Source: Candidatus Kaiserbacteria bacterium CG10_big_fil_rev_8_21_14_0_10_45_20
GTDB taxonomy: Bacteria; Patescibacteriota; Minisyncoccia; Phycocordibacterales; Phycocordibacteraceae
Assembly (NCBI GenBank): GCA_002773335.1
Contig: PFBH01000001.1
Location: 61,280-93,324, forward strand
Direction: 5' to 3'
DNA length: 32,045 bases
The notes under the pieces were generated by a model that saw nothing but the letters and a program-made list of their open reading frames with translations, did not search any database and had not been told where the DNA came from. Made by a program: the position numbers and the translations under genes. Shown here one piece after another: positions 14,024 to 24,729 of this stretch. The number at the start of each line of letters is the position of its first letter. The first letter of the stretch is position 1.

Positions 14024-17000
14024 ATGTTATTTCTTTGGAATTTTTTACTGGAGAAACGTCGCTTCGCTGCGATAGTACTTATTGCAATTATTCTCTTTGG
14101 TCTAGGGTCTCTATTTTCTATCAAAAAAGAGTCTAGTCCTGAAGTAACTATTCCTATCGGCATTGTCTCAACAGGCTTTCCTGGCGCATCAGCAGAAGAG
14201 GTTGAAACACTCGTCACCAACAAACTGGAGCGGAGAATCTCTTCGAATGTTGATAACATTAACAAGCTCTCTTCATCTTCCAGCGAAGGGTTTTCTGTTA
14301 TTACTGTCGAGTTTTCTGCAAATGCCGACTTGGACAAATCACTTCGTCAGCTTCGAGACGAAGTTGACATAGTCCGCACCGAACTTCCCGAAGAGGCAAA
14401 CGACCCTTCCGTATCAGAGGTAGATTTTGTAAATCAGCCCATCGTCACTATCGTCATAAGCGGAGACGTTCCTTCAGAAGAATTAATCGCTCTTGCAAAA
14501 CCGATACAAGAAGAAATAGAGAGAGTCTCTGGTGTTGGAAATGTTTCTATCGGCGGTTTTCGTGAACGAGAGGTGGCTGTAGTGGTAAACCAAGAGGCGC
14601 TCTCTTCATACAACCTATCTTTAAATGACATTGCGAGCGGTATTCGAGCCCAGAACGCTTCCCTTCCCGCAGGATCCATTACCGTAGACGAGATCTCATA
14701 TTCACTCCGTATTGAAGGAGACTTTAGCGAAAACGAATCTTTTGGCGATATTCCCATCGTAACAACAAACGGCGTTGTCTACTTACGCGACCTCGGAGCT
14801 GTTATTGACGGCCTTGAAAAAACAGACTCAATTTCTCGGGCATCCCTCAACGGCAACCCCTCTCTTCCAGCGCTCTCTTTCTCAGTCTTCAAAAGAAGCG
14901 GAGCCGATGTAACAGAGGTATCTTCAGCTGTACGAAACCGTGTTGAAAGCCTAAAAAACGAACCGCTCCTTAACGGACTTGAAGCAATTGTGCTGTACGA
15001 CCTAGGAGAGCAGATTGAAGACGATCTCAATACACTCGGAACCAGCGGACTAATGACTGTGCTGTTGGTGGCAATCGTACTGTTTATAACACTCGGTTGG
15101 CGCGAGGCACTGCTTGCGTCGGTTGCAATACCTCTTTCCTTCTTTGCCGGTTTTATCGGGCTTGAAAACTCTGGCAACACACTTAACTTTATTTCTCTCT
15201 TTGCCTTAATTTTGGCAGTGGGAATTTTGGTTGACTCTGCAATTGTCATTGTTGAAGGGATTCATAACAACCTTAAAAAACATCCTGATGGCGATAAAAT
15301 TGAAGCGGCAAAAAAAGCGCTCGTAGAGTACCACTGGCCAATCAGCTCGGGGACTATGACAACCATTGCTGTCTTTGCCCCCCTCTTTCTTGTGTCCGGG
15401 ATTGTTGGAGAGTTTATCTCATCAATTCCCTTTACCATTATTTTTATTCTGATCGCCTCCCTCTTTGTTGCGCTTGGGGTTCTCCCGATGCTGGCAGTGT
15501 CATTTTTGCGACGTCGAACAACATCTGCGCTTGAGTTAAAACAAGAAGCCCTCACGCACACACTTCAAGTGTGGTATCGCAACATTTTAGAGTCGTTGTT
15601 GGGTAACAAAAAGAAAGAGAATCGATTCTTTGCTCTCATTCTTTTACTATTTGTGATCACACTCTCCTTCCCGTTTGTTGGTATCGTAAAAGTTATCTTT
15701 TTTGCCAACGATGACTCAGAGTACATCTTTATAGACGCAGAACTACCCCAAGGCTCCATATTAGAGAACACAGACCTTGAAATGCGTCGTATAGAAGAAA
15801 CGCTCTACGCAAACAAAGATATTGAGTCATTTGTAACCACCGCGGGAGGAGCAAGTCCCTTTAGCTCAGGAGCATCAGGTCAGAAGTTCGGAAATATACA
15901 AATCACCCTTAAAGACACTCGAGTTAAAAAAAGTATAGATATTGTTGAAGACCTCCGTCAACAGTTTGCAGAAATAGGAAAGGCAAAAATTACACTGTTT
16001 CAAGAAGGGGGTGGTCCACCTGTTGGAGACCCAGTGCTCATTACGGTACAGGGAGACAACTTGAGCGAAATTACCCTTGTTGCAGAAGACGTACTTTCAG
16101 TACTTGAATCAATTGAAGGAACGGCGAACGTCTCAACAACGGCACGCGAATCTGCGCCTGAAGTTGTGTTTACCATCAAACGAGCAGAAGCTGCAGAGGT
16201 TGGAATGACTCCCTCTATGATCGCGAGCGCCGTGCGTACGGCAATCTCTGGTGTTACGGCAACCAAGGTGGTCGGTACTGACGCTGATATAGACGTTGTG
16301 GTAAAAGCCGGTCTAAATAGTTCGTTTACCGATCAGCACGACACAAATAAAATTAGTATTGATGAGATCCGCAACTTTAGCCTTCTCTCTCCTCAAGGAC
16401 CAATACTTCTTGCCTCTGTCGTTGATGTTTCAATACGAGAAGGAAAGACAACTATACGGCACGAAGACGAGAGCAGAATAATGACTGTTTCTGCCGGAAT
16501 CACAAAAGACGGTAACGTATTTGATATTCAAAAAGCGTTCGAGCTTAAACGTGACGAGATTGCAATCCCCGATGGCGTTACCGTAACGTTTGGTGGAGAA
16601 AATGACGAAACGAATCAATCATTTGCCGATATGGGAACGTCGCTTCTCATTGGTTTGGTTGCTATGTTTACCATTCTTATCTTGCAGTTCAATTCGTACC
16701 GTCTGGCGCTCTACGTTATTTCTATTGTTCCATTTTCACTCATTGGTATTATGGCAGGGCTCGCACTTACCGGCAAAGACCTTTCGTTCTCTTCGGTTAT
16801 GGGATTCATTGCACTTACCGGAATTGTGGTTAATAACTCAATCATCCTCATAGACGTAATAAATAGGTACAGAAAAGACGGTATGTCCGTTCGCGAAGCG
16901 GTTATTGAAGGTTCAGTGAGCCGTATTAGGCCAATACTTCTTACCACGATTACGACCGTTATCGGCGTTATACCTCTTATATTTACCTCTGCACTCTGGA

Positions 17001-17101
17001 GTCCTCTTGCCTACGCGATTATGTTTGGACTCGCCTTCTCAATAGTAATTACCCTCCTCCTTATTCCCGTTGTGTACAGTAGGTGGCCGGGAAAGATTTA
17101 A
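14024..17101 (+). CDS. RND family efflux transporter (AcrB/HAE1-like)
   Basis: 1025 residues, the usual RND size, with a first TM helix at about 15-33 and two large extracytoplasmic loops (about 35-330 and 560-860), each followed by a block of helices. In TM4, GILVDSAIVIVEG keeps the first of the two AcrB proton-relay aspartates; the second is Ser. In TM10, GIVVNNSIILIDVINRYR has Asn where AcrB has the relay Lys, a variant common in other RND branches. It should therefore still be proton-driven, with a simplified relay. The substrate cannot be read from sequence. It is preceded by the adaptor (1-bp gap) and the AbrB-type regulator, and it converges with the Zn-ribbon gene, overlapping by 4 bp. 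Confidence 0.93.
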   Translation: MLFLWNFLLEKRRFAAIVLIAIILFGLGSLFSIKKESSPEVTIPIGIVSTGFPGASAEEVETLVTNKLERRISSNVDNINKLSSSSSEGFSVITVEFSANADLDKSLRQLRDEVDIVRTELPEEANDPSVSEVDFVNQPIVTIVISGDVPSEELIALAKPIQEEIERVSGVGNVSIGGFREREVAVVVNQEALSSYNLSLNDIASGIRAQNASLPAGSITVDEISYSLRIEGDFSENESFGDIPIVTTNGVVYLRDLGAVIDGLEKTDSISRASLNGNPSLPALSFSVFKRSGADVTEVSSAVRNRVESLKNEPLLNGLEAIVLYDLGEQIEDDLNTLGTSGLMTVLLVAIVLFITLGWREALLASVAIPLSFFAGFIGLENSGNTLNFISLFALILAVGILVDSAIVIVEGIHNNLKKHPDGDKIEAAKKALVEYHWPISSGTMTTIAVFAPLFLVSGIVGEFISSIPFTIIFILIASLFVALGVLPMLAVSFLRRRTTSALELKQEALTHTLQVWYRNILESLLGNKKKENRFFALILLLFVITLSFPFVGIVKVIFFANDDSEYIFIDAELPQGSILENTDLEMRRIEETLYANKDIESFVTTAGGASPFSSGASGQKFGNIQITLKDTRVKKSIDIVEDLRQQFAEIGKAKITLFQEGGGPPVGDPVLITVQGDNLSEITLVAEDVLSVLESIEGTANVSTTARESAPEVVFTIKRAEAAEVGMTPSMIASAVRTAISGVTATKVVGTDADIDVVVKAGLNSSFTDQHDTNKISIDEIRNFSLLSPQGPILLASVVDVSIREGKTTIRHEDESRIMTVSAGITKDGNVFDIQKAFELKRDEIAIPDGVTVTFGGENDETNQSFADMGTSLLIGLVAMFTILILQFNSYRLALYVISIVPFSLIGIMAGLALTGKDLSFSSVMGFIALTGIVVNNSIILIDVINRYRKDGMSVREAVIEGSVSRIRPILLTTITTVIGVIPLIFTSALWSPLAYAIMFGLAFSIVITLLLIPVVYSRWPGKI

Positions 17102-17496
17102 TCTACCGGAAAACAGTCTGCACAGTAGTGCATATCTTCTCCTGTCAAAAAAGATACTCTTTTCAGAGACGCTTGTTTTGAGCAAGTGACACAGTAAAAG
17201 ACTTCAAAGTCTTTCTGTTTAAGAACGTCTGGGTGGGTTGGTATAGTTTGTTTTACTACTTCAGGTTTTGGTATAAAATTTTCCTCCCTCTCTTCTTCTT
17301 GTGAGGCAATGCCGAGAGCGCTTTCGCTTACATCCATTCTCTGCGCACACACATTACCGGTAACGGTTTCTTTTTGTACTCCTTTCTGTCGAGATTTAAT
17401 GCGATATGCTTTTAGCATTTCACGAGTTTTTTCTTGCTCCCTGAGAGGAAGGTCGCTATGAATAAAATCCTCTTGTGTCCCTATTAGCCACGTCAT
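17098..17496 (-). CDS. 132-aa protein with C-terminal zinc ribbon, last gene of the atp operon
   Basis: Residues 1-50 are charged and probably helical (LREQEKTREMLKAYRIKSRQ), 50-95 are low complexity and acidic, and the C-terminus has FYCVTCSKQ and HYCADCF, two C-x-x-C knuckles 19 residues apart that form a likely zinc ribbon. I do not recognise the family. It begins 3 bp after atpC and is likely transcribed with the ATP synthase genes, although no role in ATP synthase is known for such a protein. Its stop overlaps the end of the convergent RND gene by 4 bp. Confidence 0.7.
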   Translation of the reverse strand: MTWLIGTQEDFIHSDLPLREQEKTREMLKAYRIKSRQKGVQKETVTGNVCAQRMDVSESALGIASQEEEREENFIPKPEVVKQTIPTHPDVLKQKDFEVFYCVTCSKQASLKRVSFLTGEDMHYCADCFPVD

Positions 17497-17499
17497 ATA

Positions 17500-17730
17500 T
17501 TACAAAATTACTGTTGCTTGATTATTACTCACCTCTAGCACTCCGCTTTCAACATCAAATACTTTTTCTCCCTCAGCGCTACGCACGGTAACCTTTCCCG
17601 CGCTCAAAGTTGATACGAACGGTTCGTGGTGTGGCAGAATGGTTGCAACACCCTCAGACAGAGGCAGTGTGAGCGACTCCGCCTCTCCAGAAAAGAGGTT
17701 TTCGTGAGCGCGTGCAATGGTAACCTTCAT
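17500..17730 (-). CDS. atpC: ATP synthase epsilon subunit, beta-sandwich domain only
   Basis: 76 residues against about 130-140 in most bacteria. The N-terminal beta-sandwich is recognisable: FSGEAESLTLPLSEGVATIL followed by PHHEPFVSTLSAGKVTVR. The sequence stops after the last strand (VLEVSNNQATVIL), so the C-terminal two-helix domain, which in other bacteria extends into the F1 head and inhibits ATP hydrolysis, is absent. The neighbouring genes start and stop cleanly, so this is a natural short form and not a truncation by mutation. It should still join gamma to the c-ring. It begins 8 bp after the atpD stop. Confidence 0.9.
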   Translation of the reverse strand: MKVTIARAHENLFSGEAESLTLPLSEGVATILPHHEPFVSTLSAGKVTVRSAEGEKVFDVESGVLEVSNNQATVIL

Positions 17731-17738
17731 ACAATAAT

Positions 17739-20064
<2,326 letters not shown>

Positions 20065-20080
20065 ATGGAGGTCTGTAAGG

Positions 20081-21637
20081 CTACGATTTCATAGAAGACA
20101 CGAACGCTTCAAGGGCTGTCTTAAGTACCGCTTCGTTCTCTTCAGTGATTTTCTTTTCAGTTCTAATGGATTCAAAAATCGCCTTATGTTCGCGGTCAAA
20201 GAATCCTTGCAGTTTCTCTTCAAGGGTTGAAATCTCTTCCGGTGGAAACTCGTCCAAGAACCCGTTAATTGCGGCGTAGATAGAGACCACCTGCCGCTCA
20301 AATGGAATGGGGGCATTCTTGTCTTGATTCAATACACCGGTCAAACGCTTTCCTGTATCAATCCGTTTTGCAGTTTCAGCATCGAGGTCTGAGGCAAACT
20401 GCATAAACGCCTCTAGTTCTCTAAACTGTGCGAGGTCAAGCTTAATTCTTCCGGCAACTTGCTTCATTGCTTTTGTTTGTGCCGCAGATCCCACACGAGA
20501 CACAGAGCTTCCAACGTTAATTGCCGGACGAGTCCCTTTGTTAAAGAGATCTGCTTCCAAAAACATTTGCCCGTCAGTAATTGAAATGACGTTTGTAGGA
20601 ATGTACGCCGAAATGTCTCCTTCTTGCGTTTCGATAATCGGAAGTGCTGTCATTGAACCACCTCCCTTTTCAGGAGACAATTTCGCAGCTCGCTCCAACA
20701 GACGAGAGTGGAGGTAAAAAATATCTCCAGGGTACGCCTCTCGTCCGGGAGGACGACGAAGCAAGAGCGAGAGCTGTCGGTACGCGACAGCCTGTTTTGA
20801 AAGGTCGTCGTAAATAACCAAAACGTCTCTGCCTTTGTCCATAAAGTGCTCTCCGAGAGCAGCTCCGGCATATGGAGCTAAAAACTGAAACGCCGCAGGA
20901 GCTGAGGCAGGAGCCGTAATAATGGTTGTGTACGCCATAGCCCCACGCTCTTCAAGGAGTCCCGCGATACGAGCAGTTTTTGATTCTTTTTGTCCAATAG
21001 CGACGTAAATACAGATGGGACGTGTCTCTTCTGGCTCGTTAAGCTGGTTGATAATCGCGTCAATGGCGACGGTGGTTTTTCCGGTTCCTCTGTCACCAAT
21101 AATGAGCTCTCGCTGTCCGCGACCTATTGGAATGAGCGCGTCAATAGCCTTAATGCCTGTGTGGAGCGGAGTATCAACCGGAGCACGGTCAATCACTCCT
21201 GAGGCCTCTCGTTCAATAGGATGCGTCGCCTCTGATGCAATTGGACCCTTCCCATCAACGGGGTCTCCGAGTGGGTTTATAATGCGTCCAATAAAATTTT
21301 CTCCTACGGGAATTGAGAGAAGGTTTCCGGTTCTCTTTACCACCATCCCCTCTTGTACACGAGAAGAATCTCCGAGAATAATTGCCTTAACCGTATCCTC
21401 TTCGAGGTTGAGAGCGAGTCCATAGAGCTTCCCTTCTCGAGAAATGGTTTCTTCAACCGAAGAGATGCTTGATTCATCAAAATAGAGCATTTCCGCCATG
21501 GCAGCACCACTCAACCCCTCTATCTCAACAATACCGTCGCCGACGGTCCGAACCACACCCACTTCTTGAGTGTCTTTTTGCACAGAAAGATTTTGAATCT
21601 CCTGCTTTAAACGTTCAATAACTGTTTTGTCTGCCAT
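20081..21637 (-). CDS. atpA: ATP synthase F1 alpha subunit
   Basis: 518 residues, full length. The nucleotide-binding P-loop is GDRGTGKT (181-188); E. coli has Gln where this has the fourth-position Gly. The arginine finger that reaches into the beta site is kept in [15 protein letters not shown], and [20 protein letters not shown] is the standard alpha signature. The C-terminal helical domain ends [11 protein letters not shown]. This is the non-catalytic partner of beta in F1. It starts at ATG 21637, 6 bp after atpH. Confidence 0.97.
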   Translation of the reverse strand: MADKTVIERLKQEIQNLSVQKDTQEVGVVRTVGDGIVEIEGLSGAAMAEMLYFDESSISSVEETISREGKLYGLALNLEEDTVKAIILGDSSRVQEGMVVKRTGNLLSIPVGENFIGRIINPLGDPVDGKGPIASEATHPIEREASGVIDRAPVDTPLHTGIKAIDALIPIGRGQRELIIGDRGTGKTTVAIDAIINQLNEPEETRPICIYVAIGQKESKTARIAGLLEERGAMAYTTIITAPASAPAAFQFLAPYAGAALGEHFMDKGRDVLVIYDDLSKQAVAYRQLSLLLRRPPGREAYPGDIFYLHSRLLERAAKLSPEKGGGSMTALPIIETQEGDISAYIPTNVISITDGQMFLEADLFNKGTRPAINVGSSVSRVGSAAQTKAMKQVAGRIKLDLAQFRELEAFMQFASDLDAETAKRIDTGKRLTGVLNQDKNAPIPFERQVVSIYAAINGFLDEFPPEEISTLEEKLQGFFDREHKAIFESIRTEKKITEENEAVLKTALEAFVSSMKS

Positions 21638-21643
21638 AGATAA

Positions 21644-22018
21644 TTATGAAATTGCGTTCTGATAAATGTTAACGAGTGAAGTTCGTATTGTCGCGTCAAC
21701 CATACGAGAGCCACTCCTCACTGAAAAGCCACCGACTATGTTTGGGTCAATGGACGTTCGTGATGACCCATTGCTCCCCACTGCTTGCAGTGCCTCTTCA
21801 ATATCTTTTTTATGTTTTTCTGTGTCACTCTCTCGAGCAACACTAATGTGAACCTCTGCGCGCTCTTGTTGCTCGCGCTCTACAATACGAAGCATTTCCG
21901 GCAACACCGAGAGGTGTCCTTTTTGCTTCATATAGGTAATCATCTGTTCAACTACTTCTGGAGCGTTGCTCTTGGAAAGCTCTCGAAAGACTGTGGCATA
22001 TGTACGAGCGAGTGACAT
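21644..22018 (-). CDS. atpH: ATP synthase delta subunit (OSCP), short form
   Basis: 124 residues against about 175-180 usually. The conserved C-terminus is present (SIDPNIVGGFSVRSGSRMVDATIRTSLVNI, positions about 88-118), the pattern that anchors delta to the b dimer. The N-terminal helical bundle that caps alpha is reduced: only MSLARTYATVFRELSKSNAP and a short helix pair remain. Position between atpF and atpA and the C-terminal signature make the call firm. Gaps to its neighbours are 7 and 6 bp. Confidence 0.9.
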   Translation of the reverse strand: MSLARTYATVFRELSKSNAPEVVEQMITYMKQKGHLSVLPEMLRIVEREQQERAEVHISVARESDTEKHKKDIEEALQAVGSNGSSRTSIDPNIVGGFSVRSGSRMVDATIRTSLVNIYQNAIS

Positions 22019-22025
22019 AACTGAT

Positions 22026-22484
22026 TTAGGTGTTTGCCTCTAACTTAGTACGAATAAGTTTTTCTGTCGCAAGGATGGCAACACGGGCAATCTCTTGTTC
22101 GCTCTCTTTTAACGCCGAGCGTTTAAGCTCTTCTCCCTCAGCACGAGCTCCCTCCAGGATACCCTCTGCTCTCTCTTGCGCCTTTACTACAATCTCCCCT
22201 CTCTCTCGTTTTGCCTCTTCTTGAGCACGAGAAACAATATCTTCTGCTCCCTGATGGGCAAAAGCAATAATTCCCGCTTTCTCTTCTTCTATTTTCAAGC
22301 GTGCTTTTTCAGCTTTCTCGGCATCTTTTATGCCTTGTGCTATTTTTGCCTCACGTTCAGAAATAATTTTCAGAACCGGCTTATACAGAAAGAATGTCAA
22401 ACCGCCAAACACAATGACAAAATTCACCGTCTGAGCGATAAGTAGTTTCCAATCCAAACCGAATGCTGAGAAAAGTTCTGCCAT
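22026..22484 (-). CDS. atpF: ATP synthase Fo b subunit
   Basis: 152 residues. One transmembrane helix near the N-terminus (LLIAQTVNFVIVFGGLTFFL, about 14-33), then the typical YKPVLKIISEREAKIAQGI and a long uninterrupted Glu/Lys/Ala-rich coiled coil to the C-terminus. The b dimer is the peripheral stalk that holds F1 still against the c-ring. Only one b-type gene is present, so a homodimer is expected. It is preceded by a 74-bp intercistronic region containing an imperfect hairpin. Confidence 0.95.
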   Translation of the reverse strand: MAELFSAFGLDWKLLIAQTVNFVIVFGGLTFFLYKPVLKIISEREAKIAQGIKDAEKAEKARLKIEEEKAGIIAFAHQGAEDIVSRAQEEAKRERGEIVVKAQERAEGILEGARAEGEELKRSALKESEQEIARVAILATEKLIRTKLEANT

Positions 22485-22499
22485 ATTGAAGAAGGTGAC

Positions 22500-22550
22500 G
22501 TTAAGAGGTTACGGATACTGTGCGACGCATAGCTCTCGTACCTCTCTAAC
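22500..22550 (-). promoter_or_regulatory. Imperfect intercistronic hairpin between atpE and atpF
   Basis: The arms gttaagaggttac (22500-22512) and gtacctctctaac (22538-22550) pair with one bulge on each side around a 25-nt loop. It occupies most of the 74-bp gap between atpE and atpF. No T-run follows in the minus direction, so it is more likely an RNA stability or processing element than a full terminator. Confidence 0.35.
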
Positions 22551-22558
22551 CACAAGAC

Positions 22559-22792
<234 letters not shown>

Positions 22793-22831
22793 TTAGAAAA
22801 ATTAATGAGATTTATAATGGTTAAGTAGTGA

Positions 22832-22870
22832 GTATCAGACATCAAAAATCATTCTATTGATATCTGATAC
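22832..22870 (-). promoter_or_regulatory. 14-bp intercistronic hairpin between atpB and atpE
   Basis: Arms 22832-22845 and 22857-22870 (gtatcaga... / ...tctgatac) pair over 14 positions with an 11-nt loop. In the minus-strand RNA the only non-Watson-Crick pair is a G-U wobble, so the stem is continuous. It sits 7 bp after the atpB stop and 42 bp before the atpE start. No U-tract follows. It is a likely mRNA-processing or stability element. Confidence 0.55.
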
Positions 22871-22877
22871 AGAGTAC

Positions 22878-23633
22878 CTAATGAGCCTCGTGTGGCGTGG
22901 CTGCAATCTTTATAAAAAAGAGCGTAAGAAGTGCAAAGATTGCTCCTTGAATTATTCCCACTAACGTCTCGTACAGCACGAGAGGAACGGGCAACAAAAA
23001 AGGGATAAAGTACAACGCTACCAAAAGAAGTACTTTTCCCGCAAAAATGTTCCCAAAGAGACGGAACGAAAAGGTAACCAATCTCGCTACCTCACTTATC
23101 AATTCAATGATCCCGACAACAAAGCCGATGACCGAACTAAAATTAACAAATTTATGGGCATACTTCAAGAAGCCCAACGCCGCAATACCTGCAAATTCAA
23201 TTGCTAAAAACGCTACAAAGGCAAGCGCGAGCGGAAAGTTTAAATCAGAACTTGGTGGGTAAAATAGCGGTGTAAATCCCCCATGGCCGGTACCCCCATG
23301 CACTCCGATTGATCCCACAAAAGGAAGGAGTCCAAATAGATTGGCAATGGCGATATATAAAAATATCGTTACAATCAAAGGAAAGAAGCGTTTTGCCAAT
23401 TTTTCGTCCTCAAGAACACTTAAAACGTACCCATACACGCCATACAAAACCCCCTCGACGGCAACCTGCCCCTTTCCGGGTACTATTTTTATATTTCTTC
23501 CGATAAAAAAAGCTGCAGTAACGAGAAGTACTGCCACAAACGAGGTGGTCAAAAGTGTTGGAGTAATGGGAAGTCCCCATAATTCACCTATGTGATATGG
23601 GGCAATAGAAACATGCAGACCTTCGCCTTTCAT
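22878..23633 (-). CDS. atpB: ATP synthase Fo a subunit
   Basis: 251 residues from ATG 23633 (MKGEGLHVSIAPYHIGEL); ATGs at 23651 and further upstream are possible, but this one gives the usual short N-terminus before PITPTLLTTSF. Five or six membrane helices are visible. The essential arginine is R191 in SFRLFGNIFAG, the equivalent of E. coli R210. Nine residues on, where E. coli has E219, there is K200 (AGKVLLLVA). A Gly/His-rich loop (VHGGTGHGGF) lies between helices. The subunit forms the two proton half-channels against the c-ring. It is the first gene of the operon; no atpI precedes it, and it is divergent from the frameshifted folate-family gene. Confidence 0.94.
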   Translation of the reverse strand: MKGEGLHVSIAPYHIGELWGLPITPTLLTTSFVAVLLVTAAFFIGRNIKIVPGKGQVAVEGVLYGVYGYVLSVLEDEKLAKRFFPLIVTIFLYIAIANLFGLLPFVGSIGVHGGTGHGGFTPLFYPPSSDLNFPLALAFVAFLAIEFAGIAALGFLKYAHKFVNFSSVIGFVVGIIELISEVARLVTFSFRLFGNIFAGKVLLLVALYFIPFLLPVPLVLYETLVGIIQGAIFALLTLFFIKIAATPHEAH

Positions 23634-23687
23634 ACAGGTGTACTCTACCATATCTCTCGCACGAAAGACCAGTGATATATTCAATAT

Positions 23688-24103
23688 ATGACCGATGTTT
23701 TTCCTGAATGCAAAACACTTATCTCATATACCCCCTTTGCTGACGAAGTGGACCCTCTGGTGTTTTGCCCCCCCTTCCAACGCCCTCCTTTACGGTTCCG
23801 CAAAACAAGGCGACCGACCCCTTCTTTTACGCAAAGCTCACTACTGAAAAACTGCAACCTTACTCTTCTGTTGGCATTTTGATACCGGGAAAGCGATTTG
23901 ATATGTATGGTACCCGTTATGGGCGTGGTTGCGGTTGGTATGATCGCTTTTTATCAAACATACCATCGCAGTGGATTACTATCGGTGTAACACCCAAAAA
24001 AAATATTTCAAAAACAGCGCTCGTACGAAAAGAGTGGGATATTCCTGTACGGTGGCTCGCTATTGTAACAGGTACTGATGTGGTACAGTTTTTACATATA
24101 TGA
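23688..24103 (+). pseudogene. 5-formyltetrahydrofolate cyclo-ligase-like gene split by a frameshift at a seven-C run
   Basis: The start frame (ATG 23688) reads MTDVFPECKTLISYTPFADE then VDPLVF, like the 'K-I--Y-P---EVD' strand of 5-FCL proteins. The C-terminal frame reads ILIPGKRFDMYGTRYGRGCG, WYDRFL and then IVTGTD, the family's substrate/ATP-binding loop (PG-AFD--G-RLGRGGGYYDRFL). The frames differ by one base; the switch lies at or beside the run of seven Cs at 23768-23774, and an eighth C would join them into one 138-aa protein. The C-terminal frame has no ATG of its own (a stop lies at 23741, then only TTG 23765). Its TGA overlaps the mscL ATG (ATGA), so the frame looks maintained. Even rejoined, it is shorter than the usual 180-200 aa. 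It may be a sequencing error, a slippage-controlled gene, or a young pseudogene. Confidence 0.75.
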
Positions 24104-24402
24104 AAAACTTTATCGAATTTATCCGAGAGCAGGGCGTTATGGGTCTCGCTATCGGTTTTATACTGGGAGGGGCAGTATCAGAAGTTGTAAAGTCACTGGT
24201 AAACGACATTATCAATCCACTCCTTGGCCTTATGCTCGGCTCGGTCGACGGCCTAAAAGAAGCGACGTTTTCTTTTTTTGGTGCACACATTTTATGGGGA
24301 AACTTTATCGCAATCCTCATTAACTTTATAGTTATCGCTCTCGTTGTCTATTTTGGATTTAAAGGCCTCAAACTGGATACACTCGATAAGAAAAAGGGCT
24401 AG
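24100..24402 (+). CDS. mscL: Large-conductance mechanosensitive channel MscL
   Basis: 100 residues. The N-terminal amphipathic helix and first pore helix are clear (MKNFIEFIREQGVMGLAIGF then ILGGAVSEVVKSLVNDIINP), with the conserved small-residue-rich pore constriction and the IINP end. A short periplasmic loop is followed by TM2 (FIAILINFIVIALVVYFGFK). The C-terminal cytoplasmic helix bundle of E. coli MscL (136 aa) is almost absent. The pentameric channel opens under membrane tension and releases solutes on osmotic downshock. Its ATG overlaps the stop of the preceding gene by 4 bp, so translation is probably coupled. It converges with the 89-aa gene with a 4-bp overlap. Confidence 0.93.
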   Translation: MKNFIEFIREQGVMGLAIGFILGGAVSEVVKSLVNDIINPLLGLMLGSVDGLKEATFSFFGAHILWGNFIAILINFIVIALVVYFGFKGLKLDTLDKKKG

Positions 24403-24668
24403 CTCTCGTCACCTTCTTCGCACGGACCGATAAAACTTTGAGAATAAAGAACCGTTCCTGTACTTGAAACTATTGCTACTCCTAAAAAACCTTCTGCACG
24501 CGCTCTGGTAATGGCGTTTTGCCACTCTTCCTCTGGCATATCTCCTATAATCTGAAAATCAACAACAATCGCCTTGTAATCAAGAAAATTAAAGTCACGT
24601 ACAACTGGCCACAAAATATACGGATTCCTGCGTTCTTTTTTTAAAAACTCTCTTCGCGCCTCATGCAT
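24399..24668 (-). CDS. Hypothetical 89-aa protein
   Basis: The protein begins with a basic helix (MHEARREFLKKERRNPYILW) followed by alternating strands and helices (YKAIVVDFQIIGDM, EEEWQNAITRARAEGFLGVA, IVSSTGTVLYSQSF) and an acidic tail. This looks like a small alpha/beta domain. No catalytic motif is obvious and I do not recognise the family. It lies 61 bp downstream of the 961-aa secreted protein and overlaps the end of mscL by 4 bp on the opposite strand. Codon usage and a clean start suggest a real gene. Confidence 0.6.
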   Translation of the reverse strand: MHEARREFLKKERRNPYILWPVVRDFNFLDYKAIVVDFQIIGDMPEEEWQNAITRARAEGFLGVAIVSSTGTVLYSQSFIGPCEEGDES

Positions 24669-24729
24669 AGAACGTCACTATACCAACGAGGAGCACTGTA
24701 ATCAATGCACCCGTATTACAGAGATTAGG

